Source: JAPOXR01 sp965221815
GTDB lineage: Bacteria > Pseudomonadota > Alphaproteobacteria > Rhodobacterales > Rhodobacteraceae
Length of the DNA: 64,000 nucleotides
Direction of reading: 5' to 3'
Assembly (NCBI GenBank): GCA_965221815.1
Contig: OZ244915.1
Span: forward strand, 1,922,001-1,986,000
Position numbers and translations under genes: made by a program. The notes under the pieces were generated by a model. That model was not told the DNA's origin and ran no database searches. It was given only the letters and a program-made list of their open reading frames with translations. Shown in pieces: positions 53,766 to 62,043 of the stretch. Position 1 is the stretch's first letter; the number at the start of each line of letters is the position of its first letter.

Positions 53766-56750
53766 TTACCATTGCATCACTGACTGTACGCCCAGCGCGT
53801 ATTCCGAATCATCGTCATTTGCCGGATCACTCCTTGTCACCTCTGTGGCCAACTCAAATGATCCCCATTTCGGTCTTTCAGGGGTCAGACGCCAACCGAT
53901 TTTGGTTTCTTGCACATCGTCCGACAGGCTGTATCCCACCAGTGGAGCACTTGTCATGCGCCCACCGAATGCGGGGACGCCATAAGCCGCCTCGGCTTGT
54001 AGGCTTCCTGATTTCATCGGATCTTGCTGCTGTACAAAATCTTCAGCAGCAGCGGTGTTCATCAAGGAATCAACGTCGCCGGCCAGGCCGGTTCCGGTTG
54101 ACTGATTCAGCGCAACGGCCAGGCCGCGGTCTGTATTGGGTCTCGGATCGTACATGAGCGATGTTGATACACTCCATTCCCGGAAATCCGAGTTACTGTT
54201 GATGGCAACTGATCGGCCTGAAAAATCAAAAGTCAGTGCGTTGTCGTGACTTTGGTAGGCGACGCCAACGCCCAATTCGATACCCATTCCATCTTCTCCA
54301 TCTCCGCCATCGTGTCGCAGCGAGATTTCTGTGCGCGGCGTGATCATGGCGTTGTCAGATGTGAAGTTCCAACTGCTTTCGAGACCCAATCTCAGCCTTG
54401 TCCTTTTGCCATCAGTTGCACTCAGGCCGGGAACCGCGTCTGACTCCGTTCGTGTTGTCATCCCATCGGCCAGAACACTGATGGTCGGACTCTTGTCGGT
54501 TTCGCCCTCAATAATTGTGGCGCGCAGGCCAGCTGCAGCCATTGTCAGCGTTGCGTCAGTTTCGAAAGTTTCATCATCGGGCGTTGTCAATTTGAGGTCT
54601 CCGGAGCCATAACCGGCGACTCCCCAAATTGAGGCGCGATCTGACAAAGAGTAGCCCAGGTAAGGATAGAATCCTGAAAGCGTCATGGAGATTGTGCCCA
54701 TTCTGTCATCTGTGCCGGTCCATCCACCTTCGCCTGAACTTCGACCGATTGCCAGACCCGTGAGCCATCTGCCTTTTCGATGATCAATGCCGAGCAGAAA
54801 GTTTGTGACCTCACCATCGATGACGTCATCATCCTTGAAGCCCGACCATGATCCTTGCCCCCAAATTGAGATGAGCCCTTCACCATCGGCTGTCTCTCGG
54901 GTGGCCATCATGGACATGTCCAGGGGCACATAGACCGGGACGACTTCCGGATCTCCGAATGCATGCGGGTGACGTTTGGAATAACCGGTCTTCAAAACTG
55001 ATGTGTCGTTTCTGGGTGTGATGGATGTGGATGACTCGTCCTTGATCTCTGGGTCTGCGTTTGATCGAAGCGCATATCCGCCGATCTCACCGGTAATACC
55101 TTTCGATTTTGGCATTTGCATCCTGACCTGAACGGCCCTGACGACCATTTCTCCGACAACTTGTCCGAATCGTGCGATCCAGTTCACCGGAACGAGGTCT
55201 GCATTTTCGATGGTTCCGGTTGCTTCTCCGTCGGAAATGCTGGCACCGGTCGGGTTTGATAGAATGACCTTGAAGATTTCTCCGTCATCATGGTGGTCAT
55301 CGTCAATGGTGGCAACAGAAATGGTTTTGGTGATCTCGCCGGGCTGGAAAGTCAGTGTCCCGCTGGTTTCCATATAGTCAACATCGGCGGTGGCCGTGCC
55401 AGGTTCGGTTGTCCATTCAACCGTCACCAACCCAGGGGTGGTCGCATCAAGCGCAACACGGAACTCAAGATCTTGACCCTCCATGCCAACGGCGTCCGTA
55501 ATTGAGATTGTGGGACGTCCAGAATCACTTCCTGTCCCCGGTTGGTTGCTTTCACTGTTGTCGTTATCATTGACCGCAATCGTCGCCGTCGCGGCGGTGG
55601 TGGACGGTGCATAGCCCGTACCGTCCTGAACGGTGGCCGTCAGGGTGCCATCGGGCTCATCAGTGCTGTCGTCGTCGGTCGCAACACGCAGCGTGGCCGT
55701 GCCGTCAGTCCCAATGGTCACAGTCCTGCTACCGACCTGACCGCTGCTGGCAAAACTGCCACTGTCAACAACCTTGACCTTAACCGTGATCGCAGCTGAT
55801 GGTTTCGGCTCCGCCGTCAGGGTGAATGTCGCGTTGGCACCTTCGGTGATGGCAGCACCACCCGCGATGCTGATGATCGGTGTACCAGGTGGCGGTGGAT
55901 CATCGTTATCATTGACCGCAATCGTCGCCGTCGCGGCGGTGGTGGACGGTGCATAGCCCGTACCGTCCTGAACGGTGGCCGTCAGGGTGCCATCGGGCTC
56001 ATCAGTGCTGTCGTCGTCGGTCGCAACACGCAGCGTGGCCGTGCCGTCAGTCCCAATGGTCACAGTCCTGCTACCGACCTGACCGCTGCTGGCAAAACTG
56101 CCACTGTCAACAACCTTGACCTTAACCGTGATCGCAGCTGATGGTTTCGGCTCCGCCGTCAGGGTGAATGTCGCGCTGGCACCTTCGGTGATGGCAGCAC
56201 CACCCGCGATGCTGATGACCGGGGACTGGTCCTCGGTTGAAGCTTTGGGTTTATTGTCTGTGACGGTCACAATCGTAGAACATTGGATTCTCGAGTAACA
56301 ATTGGGCTGGCTCGCGTCAAAACCCTGATATTGACCCCTTGTTCCGTCCCAGAAGACCTCAAACGTCTTTCCAACCGCAGTCGCGCACAATGTCACGTCA
56401 AGTTTGATAGTGCTTTGAGATTCTGTTCCAAACTCGAACCTCTTATTTCGATTGATGACTGAGCCAACTTCCGAGCCGGCGATAACCTCTCTTCTAATAA
56501 AGTGAATATTTTTATCCGTGCTGCAACGAAATCCACCGCCCGACCCCATCAGTATGAATCTGATTTTGTCGAGATTACCTTGCAGGTCTTTTGGTATTTG
56601 AAGCTGTAACGTTGATGGCTGTCCGGCCCCCTTGAAGATGATCTCAGCATGTGCCGGAGGGCGGGCGCCCTCCTCCGATGCAAACACCGGAGTTGCGGCA
56701 AAAAGCATCATCAGAATGGTTGTGCCTATCAGGGACAGAGCCTGTTTCAC
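53766..56750 (-). CDS. Autotransporter-like surface protein with Calx-beta domain and repeated Ig-like units
   Basis: About 994 aa. The GTG at 56750 opens with a signal peptide (LSLIGTTILMMLFAATPVFA); an ATG at 56825 is in frame but adds a non-signal extension. A 110-residue N-terminal domain with SGGGFRCSTDKNIHF is followed by two near-identical 114-aa units (ISIAGGAAITEGA, ATFTLTAEPKPSAAI, STDEPDGTLTATVQDG). Then comes a Calx-beta domain (ISITDAVGMEGQDLEFRVAL, TADVDYMETSGTLTFQPGE, DGEIFKVILSNPTGA). The last 330 residues are an outer-membrane beta-barrel ending in Trp, with GYSLSDRASIWGVAGYGSGD and WSVSTSLMYDPRPNTDRGLA. Role likely adhesion. Confidence 0.82.
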   Translation of the reverse strand: MKQALSLIGTTILMMLFAATPVFASEEGARPPAHAEIIFKGAGQPSTLQLQIPKDLQGNLDKIRFILMGSGGGFRCSTDKNIHFIRREVIAGSEVGSVINRNKRFEFGTESQSTIKLDVTLCATAVGKTFEVFWDGTRGQYQGFDASQPNCYSRIQCSTIVTVTDNKPKASTEDQSPVISIAGGAAITEGASATFTLTAEPKPSAAITVKVKVVDSGSFASSGQVGSRTVTIGTDGTATLRVATDDDSTDEPDGTLTATVQDGTGYAPSTTAATATIAVNDNDDPPPPGTPIISIAGGAAITEGANATFTLTAEPKPSAAITVKVKVVDSGSFASSGQVGSRTVTIGTDGTATLRVATDDDSTDEPDGTLTATVQDGTGYAPSTTAATATIAVNDNDNSESNQPGTGSDSGRPTISITDAVGMEGQDLEFRVALDATTPGLVTVEWTTEPGTATADVDYMETSGTLTFQPGEITKTISVATIDDDHHDDGEIFKVILSNPTGASISDGEATGTIENADLVPVNWIARFGQVVGEMVVRAVQVRMQMPKSKGITGEIGGYALRSNADPEIKDESSTSITPRNDTSVLKTGYSKRHPHAFGDPEVVPVYVPLDMSMMATRETADGEGLISIWGQGSWSGFKDDDVIDGEVTNFLLGIDHRKGRWLTGLAIGRSSGEGGWTGTDDRMGTISMTLSGFYPYLGYSLSDRASIWGVAGYGSGDLKLTTPDDETFETDATLTMAAAGLRATIIEGETDKSPTISVLADGMTTRTESDAVPGLSATDGKRTRLRLGLESSWNFTSDNAMITPRTEISLRHDGGDGEDGMGIELGVGVAYQSHDNALTFDFSGRSVAINSNSDFREWSVSTSLMYDPRPNTDRGLAVALNQSTGTGLAGDVDSLMNTAAAEDFVQQQDPMKSGSLQAEAAYGVPAFGGRMTSAPLVGYSLSDDVQETKIGWRLTPERPKWGSFELATEVTRSDPANDDDSEYALGVQSVMQW
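55561..56218 (-). repeat. Two tandem 342-bp units in the autotransporter gene
   Basis: 55561-55876 equals 55903-56218 except for one base (55834 versus 56176, giving Asn or Ser). Such identity shows recent duplication or gene conversion, and the copy number can be expected to change. Confidence 0.9.
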
Positions 56751-56769
56751 GGTGACGTGTCCCGTCAGA

Positions 56770-56877
56770 AAAGAAGGGCAGGGTAGATCCCGGTCCCGCC
56801 ACCCGGCCCGATAGCACTGCCACAAAAAACAGCAAAACGAGCGTAGCGCCTATCAGGGACAGTCTCCGGCCTTTCAC
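56770..56877 (-). other. Duplicate leader-like frame upstream of the autotransporter
   Basis: An ATG at 56877 opens MKGRRLSLIGATLVLLFFVA then VLSGRVAGPGSTLPFF, which resembles the true leader (KQALSLIGTTILMMLF). The DNA CCTATCAGGGACAG recurs 108 bases apart. It is in another frame and may be a leftover of a duplication or a leader peptide. Confidence 0.45.
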
Positions 56878-57449
56878 CCCTCCGCTCTGGGATGAAGGAC
56901 CGGGGCCAAGTGAAACTCAGCCTGCCTTCCCCAAAAAGACAGCCGAGAAGCCAACTCAAAAGGGACAGGAGTAATGACGGAAAGGCGATCATTGATAGAT
57001 CAAACCCACCGACTGGGGACTTTGAATCCATGGCGTCAGATGATTGACCGCACTGCTGGAGGGTCATTGAGTCCCTGATCCGTGGAACTGCAGTTGCTAT
57101 GGTGTCTGGAAGTCTGGATTGAACATGACCTCTCGAGTTCCTGACGGTCTGATCGCATTCTTCTCCAGCCAAATGGCGGATTGTGAGATTTTGCCCGATA
57201 CTGTTGGCACCAGACACATGATTGCCGGTTGCGATCGGTAGGTTCGATTTCCTCATCGTGGTCACCAGCTCTTGATCGGCTTTGCATCCGCGACACATGC
57301 GGACTTCGCCTGTGTGGCGACCATCTGAAACATAATTCTGTGCATTGTGCCCGTATTTCGTATTTGATGTGCTCGACGACCGGTTGATCCCGGTTTGTTG
57401 AAATCTATTCTACTGTTTTATCCGGGCCTGTCAATGCGATGTACTTGCT
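56878..57449. other. Gap upstream of the autotransporter
   Basis: A 177-codon minus-strand frame (57298-56765) exists but looks unlike protein and overlaps the leader region. Otherwise no gene, repeat or hairpin was seen. Confidence 0.4.
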
Positions 57450-57458
57450 GGTAGTGGG

Positions 57459-58343
57459 TCAGTTTGAAATTCGCTTTTTGTAAGTTTTGGGGCGAGCCGG
57501 TTTTGGCGCGGCCTTATCAATCAAGTTGATAATGTCATCCAGATCCCACAGCCGATCCGTCACGCCAGCCTCCATAGCCGGGGTGACGCTTAATGATTGA
57601 TGAATGCGGCAGAAGTTATAGTGCATGAAGTGCAGGGCCACGCTGTGCGCATGGTTTTCCAACTTCTTGCTGAAGGCGTTGGTCAGACGTGTGAACTGCC
57701 GCATGCTCATGCGCATGGTCAGGTTCTGCCTTTCAACATAGCTGGTTGAGATATGTTTCTGTTCTGGGCGGCCTTCAATGCGTCTGACTTTGGCCCCTGT
57801 GCATTCTGCAGGGCTATAACGCTTCTCTGGTGACTTGCTGCCTGAATCGCCATAAATCTTGACCAGCATGGCGTAATCAATGTCGCCACCAAATGCGCCC
57901 TCAACAGCTTCCAGGTAGGCGCTGTATCCATCCGTGGTCAGCTGCACCCGATTCGCAAGACGCGCGCGCAGATCGTCCATCAGTTCCATTGCGGTTTGCC
58001 CCGATCGATCCCCCACCCGCCATGACGGAACAAGTTTGGTGTCAGCACAGATCGCCGTCCATGTCCACACATCACCAGCCTCGCGTGGTGCCGACTTGGC
58101 GCGCCGGACATTCTTGTCCTTGCAATAGACAAATGACCAGATTTCATCACATTGGACTTTCTTGCACGGCAAATTGCGCAAAGTCTTGTCCTGAAAGGCC
58201 GCAGAGACCTTTGCAGCATCAACAAACAGTTTGGCAACTGTGTTCTTGGAGACCTCGGCAGTCCGCGCCGTGGCCCGAATGCTCATACCTTCAACAAGGC
58301 AGTGAAGGATGAGTTTACGTGTCTTGGGATCAAGTTTGTTCAT
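57459..58343 (-). CDS. IS1-family DDE transposase
   Basis: 294 aa. N-terminal HTH (LILHCLVEGMSIRATARTAE, VSKNTVAKLFVDA). Catalytic region: first Asp-Glu in VQCDEIWSFVYCKDKNV, WTWTAICADTKLVPSWRVGD, second Asp in RVQLTTDGYSAYLEAVEGAF, and STSYVERQNLTMRMSMRQFT with the last Glu, then YNFCRIHQSLSVTPAMEAGV. This matches the IS1-like group often found with small passenger genes. Intact. The stop overlaps the left inverted repeat, which places it at the very end of the unit. Confidence 0.9.
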   Translation of the reverse strand: MNKLDPKTRKLILHCLVEGMSIRATARTAEVSKNTVAKLFVDAAKVSAAFQDKTLRNLPCKKVQCDEIWSFVYCKDKNVRRAKSAPREAGDVWTWTAICADTKLVPSWRVGDRSGQTAMELMDDLRARLANRVQLTTDGYSAYLEAVEGAFGGDIDYAMLVKIYGDSGSKSPEKRYSPAECTGAKVRRIEGRPEQKHISTSYVERQNLTMRMSMRQFTRLTNAFSKKLENHAHSVALHFMHYNFCRIHQSLSVTPAMEAGVTDRLWDLDDIINLIDKAAPKPARPKTYKKRISN

Positions 58344-58396
58344 ATCTGACAGATAAGGATTCCCTCTCTATTTGTCAAGCATAAAAGTCAGTTTAA

Positions 58397-58645
58397 TTAT
58401 TTTTGTTGCAAGTCAGTTGGGTATCCGACCTTCTCAAGAACATCCAAAGCATGAGAAACAAGCGCATCGCGCTGCAAAACAAATTCATGATGGAATGGAG
58501 ATCTGTAATAGTTTTTCCCCTCTCTCTCCCATTCTCCAATCACGTGCAAAAAGAATTCCTGGGGGCGGGATTCGTTTTGATCCACCCGCAGAAGGTCTAA
58601 CCTACTTCGGACAGGCTGCTCTTGATCGCCTCCGTTCTTTGTCAC
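58397..58645 (-). CDS. Hypothetical protein, about 82 aa
   Basis: Opens with GTG at 58645. RLDLLRVDQNESRPQEFFLH then VIGEWEREGKNYYRSPFHHE and FVLQRDALVSHALDVLEKVG is compact and protein-like, with alternating charged and aromatic residues. No family recognised. It overlaps the extended tail of the TbpB-like pseudogene by 44 bases and lies inside the inverted-repeat unit. Confidence 0.45.
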   Translation of the reverse strand: MTKNGGDQEQPVRSRLDLLRVDQNESRPQEFFLHVIGEWEREGKNYYRSPFHHEFVLQRDALVSHALDVLEKVGYPTDLQQK

Positions 58646-59531
58646 AATAAATACTTCTTCTCTTTGTGATGTCTATTCGTCGCCTGTTGCCACAGGCGAC
58701 GAATATCATAAACTCCTGGCGTTTTGCCCCCAAAAAGCCAAACTTGTTTCCGTTGTCAGTTTCAAATACGCCCCCAACCTCTGCGTGGTTCGGGCCGTAG
58801 AAGGTTCCATCAATAAACCTTGATCCCGTTCGACTTCCTGATGAGAATCCGTCCGCGGTGAATGGGACATCATTAAACCTGATCCTGTTGCGCGGGCTTC
58901 CCGTCATGGCTTCGTGAATATTGGTGAACGCCACATCAACATTTGAAGCTGCGAAGTCAGCTGTAAGCGTAGCATCACCCTGGAACCCCTCATTCCTTGC
59001 ATAATCAGCGCCGACCATGACGCCGCGCCATGTGGCCGAACCGCCAACGGGTCGGGATCCCGTGTCGTTTCCGGCAATGGAACCGACTGCACTGTCATCT
59101 CCTATGAACACAGCAAACATGGAGTGATCCCCCCAACCGCCTTAGGTCTGATAATCGATTTGCTGGCCAGCAAATGATACTCTGTTTGTTCCTTGCGCAA
59201 CATTGATTCCATTGCGCGTCATAACAGGCTCGTAGGTTCCGCTCGGCAGATTGTAATCAGAAAGATAAATCGTGATTCCACTAACGCGGCAGCTCGTGCC
59301 AGAACAAACGGCCGTGTTGTCGCTGGAATTGACATTATCAGCTTGCCTTTCAATCGTGGCCAATGCCTGCCGGATTTGCGCATTGCTGAGATTGAGCGGA
59401 CTGCCTCCAATCGCGTCTCAGATCGGCGAGGTGCTGACCGGCTGGGCCGGGCCGCCGCCGCCTCCACCCCCGCCACAAGCGGTCAAAAGAAAAGTGGCCG
59501 TCACAGCCGCAAACGCATGAGTTACTTTCAT
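58602..59531 (-). pseudogene. TbpB-like surface lipoprotein with two in-frame stops
   Basis: One continuous 310-codon frame starts at 59531 behind AAGGAGACAG: MKVTHAFAAVTATFLLTACG, a lipoprotein signal (lipobox LTAC) followed by eight Gly. TGA at 59418-59420 and TAA at 59142-59144 interrupt it. Between and after them: NLSNAQIRQALATIERQADN, GITIYLSDYNLPSGTYEPVM, GGWGDHSMFAVFIGDD, GDATLTADFAASNVDVAFTN and IDGTFYGPNHAEVGGVFETD plus FLGAKR. The last block is the barrel signature of transferrin-binding-protein-B-like lipoproteins. Recently inactivated. Confidence 0.72.
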
Positions 59532-59724
59532 TGTCTGTCTCCTTTTTGGATCGCGGCTTGGCTGGTGCCAGGCCGTTGCAATCAAATCCAAGTAAGGAAA
59601 AAGACCCTGCCTATTCACCAAGCACAGGAAGCTATCCCATGCTATATCAATGGGCTGTTCTATTCAGCAGGCGACCCGACTTAGCGGGATTTGAATTTGA
59701 TTGCGAGACACAAACTATTCCGGG

Positions 59725-61459
59725 GGGTGCGGCTCAGATTTGTGGCTCATGCTGCAGCGCGCCAGTGGAAGAAGTCGGCGACCCGGTTGTTCATCTGGCA
59801 GCACCGGATAGCCATGATTGCGTTGGCGCCGTCAACGGACCAGCGGCTGCCGCTTTTTTTGAGTCGATCGACTACAACGGTCCGGCAGCCGCCTTCGACG
59901 AGGCCGCTGCCGCAGGGGAGACCCTGCCGTGTATAGACATCGTAGCGCATGCGGTGCAGGTTGGGTCTGCAATAATTCACGAACGCCCTGATCGCGGGTG
60001 AGCTCTTGGCCAGTGTGGCAAGCGCCGCGAGGACCCGGGCTGCCTCACCGGCCTTGATCCGGGCCTTGATCCGGTCGAAAGTGGTCTGACGACGCACGGG
60101 GTCTTCCCACGTCTCCTTCAGGGCCTCCTGAAGCCTTTCCAGGACATGGAACAGATCGAGCACGAAGGTCAGGTGCATGCCGGCGAAGACCGTGCGCATC
60201 GTCTTTTCGATCCAGGCGGCGCCATCGGACAGGATCACCGCCTCCGCGCTGTCCAGCACACCGCGCCGCTGCGCCTCCCGCCTCACGCGGGCGGCAAACT
60301 CGGACATCCCACCGGTGGTGGGAGCCCGGGCGCTGTCGATCACTGATGATTGGGTGATACTCCCGGCAACGGCCTTGATCCGGCCCTTGGGGTCAGGCGC
60401 CACTTCACAGATGCGCAGCAGCTTGGCTTCGCGCGTCCGGGCTGTGCCATCCGCCTGTTTGCCGGCGCGCCCGGCAAGTTCGGCAGGCCGGATCGGCACG
60501 CCGGTCCCGTCAGCCGCCACCACCGGCCGGGTGGGAATCACCGCCGCCGGGGGGACATCCCTGCGCTCAAACGCGACCACTTCCCTGCCCAGCGCGCGGG
60601 CCAGCCTGTCACACCGGGACCGGCTGACCCGGGTCCCGCTCAGCTCTTCAAGGAGCGTCACGGCGCGGCGACTGCCGACCTCCGCAGCGGCGGCCATGAC
60701 CATCCGCTCGTAGCCCGGTGTTGTTGTCCGCCCCTCAAGACGCAACGCGGCGTCCAGCGGGAAGAGGCCGGTGCGACAGGCCGAACAGCGGTAATGCCGC
60801 CGCGCCACCGTCACCTTGCCCAGGCGGGTCATAGAGGTCTTGGGACGTTTGTCTCCCCAGCGCGCCATACGGCCCCCGCAATGGGGGCAGTGCGGGGGAT
60901 CAAGGGCGTCATCCCGGGCTTCAAGCAGCAGTCGCAATTGGGCCGCTGCCGCGACCAGCGCATCACCGCGCAGGGCGGTCTCGACGGCATCCAGATCAAC
61001 CACTGTCGCGGCCAGTTCCTTCTCGAGCCGTGGCAGGAGATCAGGGGACCGCGCCGCGGACCCCTCATGCCCTGGCAACTCCGTCGTCGCCATGCGGCGG
61101 CAGATCACCGTTCCATCGAAAATCCGGTATTCGAGGAAACCGTCCCCATCCTGGCGGATCATCGGTCGGTTCAGCGCGGCCTCCGCGGCCGACAGACTCC
61201 GCAAATACGCGACCACCTCTGGATGCCTGAACTCCTGCTTTTTGTCCCGCTCTTTATCTTGAACTGCCATCTGCCTGTGTCTCCTGACTGCCCTGTCGCC
61301 AAACCCAACCGGAGCCGTGATGCCGACTCTCCGTGTTCCTGTGGGCGGAAATGGACATAGATCGATACAGAGACCGATACAAACCCGCTCCGACGGGCGC
61401 TGTCCGGATGTCAGGAAAAAGATCAGTCAGAGCATGTCCCACAAATCTGAGCCGCACCC
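59725..61459 (-). mobile_element. ISKra4-family insertion sequence, second type, with 9-bp target duplication
   Basis: Terminal repeats GGGTGCGGCTCAGATTTGTG at the left, and the same in reverse at the right. TATTCCGGG occurs at 59716-59724 and 61460-61468. 1735 bp. Clearly different in sequence from the copy at 46727. Confidence 0.93.
59747..61270 (-). CDS. ISKra4-family transposase
   Basis: 507 aa, start at 61270 behind GGAGACACAGGCAG. HCPHCGGRMARWGDKRPKTS and HYRCSACRTGLFPLD form the zinc ribbon. Catalytic Asp in PVVAADGTGVPIR, then GTARTREAKLLRICEV, VILSDGAAWIEKTMRTVF, TFVLDLFHVLERLQEAL and GLPCGSGLVEGGCRTVVVDR then LKKSGSRWSVDGANAIMAIR. All family blocks are present. Probably active, given the perfect ends and duplication. 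Confidence 0.93.
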   Translation of the reverse strand: MAVQDKERDKKQEFRHPEVVAYLRSLSAAEAALNRPMIRQDGDGFLEYRIFDGTVICRRMATTELPGHEGSAARSPDLLPRLEKELAATVVDLDAVETALRGDALVAAAAQLRLLLEARDDALDPPHCPHCGGRMARWGDKRPKTSMTRLGKVTVARRHYRCSACRTGLFPLDAALRLEGRTTTPGYERMVMAAAAEVGSRRAVTLLEELSGTRVSRSRCDRLARALGREVVAFERRDVPPAAVIPTRPVVAADGTGVPIRPAELAGRAGKQADGTARTREAKLLRICEVAPDPKGRIKAVAGSITQSSVIDSARAPTTGGMSEFAARVRREAQRRGVLDSAEAVILSDGAAWIEKTMRTVFAGMHLTFVLDLFHVLERLQEALKETWEDPVRRQTTFDRIKARIKAGEAARVLAALATLAKSSPAIRAFVNYCRPNLHRMRYDVYTRQGLPCGSGLVEGGCRTVVVDRLKKSGSRWSVDGANAIMAIRCCQMNNRVADFFHWRAAA

Positions 61460-61528
61460 TATTCCGGGATAATGACTTGTCAACGCCTAAAGTAAGAAGT
61501 AAGTTACCACTTAACTCATGAGGGGAAG

Positions 61529-61762
61529 ATGAACGCAGCACCTGAGAGACCACGCGACTACAATCAACTGGGCAAGTTGGTGGTCGATATTGCGACGGGG
61601 CAAGTCGAGGATGACATAAGACCCGTCAACGAAGCCAAACGCAAGGCAGGAATGAGCGGCGGCACTGCGCGGGCGTTAAGATTGTCATCGCGGGAGCGTC
61701 GCCAGATTGCCCGAGACGCTGCAAATGCACGATGGGGCAAAAAGATTGCCGTCGGGCAATAA
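61529..61762 (+). CDS. Small conserved-type hypothetical protein, 77 aa
   Basis: GAGGGGAAG precedes the ATG. PRDYNQLGKLVVDIATGQVE then a basic tail RKAGMSGGTARALRLSSRER and RQIARDAANARWGKK. From memory, proteins with an RPRDxNQLAKxIVDIATG start and a KAAxARW end often accompany IS1-like elements; that link is recollection and not a search result. Lies near the right inverted repeat of the candidate unit. Confidence 0.65.
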   Translation: MNAAPERPRDYNQLGKLVVDIATGQVEDDIRPVNEAKRKAGMSGGTARALRLSSRERRQIARDAANARWGKKIAVGQ

Positions 61763-61770
61763 GGAAAAGC

Positions 61771-61926
61771 TTACAACCAACCCTTTGCACGAAGATCAGC
61801 ATACATCTCGGCCCGTTGCTGATCTGTGAGGTTTGGAAGTATATCCGGTTCCTGTTTCCCAACATAAACCGGAACAAAATCCTTTGTTTCACTCAGAGAT
61901 TCTTCGCCAGACTGATGATCTTTCAT
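61771..61926 (-). CDS. Small hypothetical protein, 51 aa
   Basis: Starts MKDHQSGEESLSETKDFVPV and ends LTDQQRAEMYADLRAKGWL. GAGGCGAA lies just before the ATG. Convergent with the 77-aa gene and starting 12 bases inside the right inverted repeat. No family recognised. Confidence 0.5.
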   Translation of the reverse strand: MKDHQSGEESLSETKDFVPVYVGKQEPDILPNLTDQQRAEMYADLRAKGWL

Positions 61927-61937
61927 AATTTCGCCTC

Positions 61938-61959
61938 AATTTCAAACTGACCCACTACC
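61938..61959 (-). repeat. Right inverted repeat of the 57450-61959 unit
   Basis: Exact reverse complement of 57450-57471. The following bases differ on both sides. Confidence 0.85.
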
Positions 61960-62043
61960 GTCATGCTTGGGTCGTGTCTCAGTTTGAATGGATTCGTCTT
62001 GTTTTTCTGCGACTCAGTTGTAGAGTCCGGGCGATCATAGAAT

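Larger units (their letters stand above)
57450..61959. mobile_element. Candidate transposon bounded by a 22-bp perfect inverted repeat
   Basis: GGTAGTGGGTCAGTTTGAAA plus TT at 57450-57471 recurs as its exact reverse complement at 61938-61959. Inside are an IS1-family transposase next to the left end, a small hypothetical gene, the TbpB-like pseudogene, a later ISKra4 insertion and two small genes next to the right end. No target duplication is evident, so the ends are proposed on the repeat and on gene content. Confidence 0.55.

Noticed and set aside
56765..57298. 177-codon minus-strand frame upstream of the autotransporter
   Set aside because: Composition is not protein-like, there is no family resemblance, and it overlaps the leader region in another frame.
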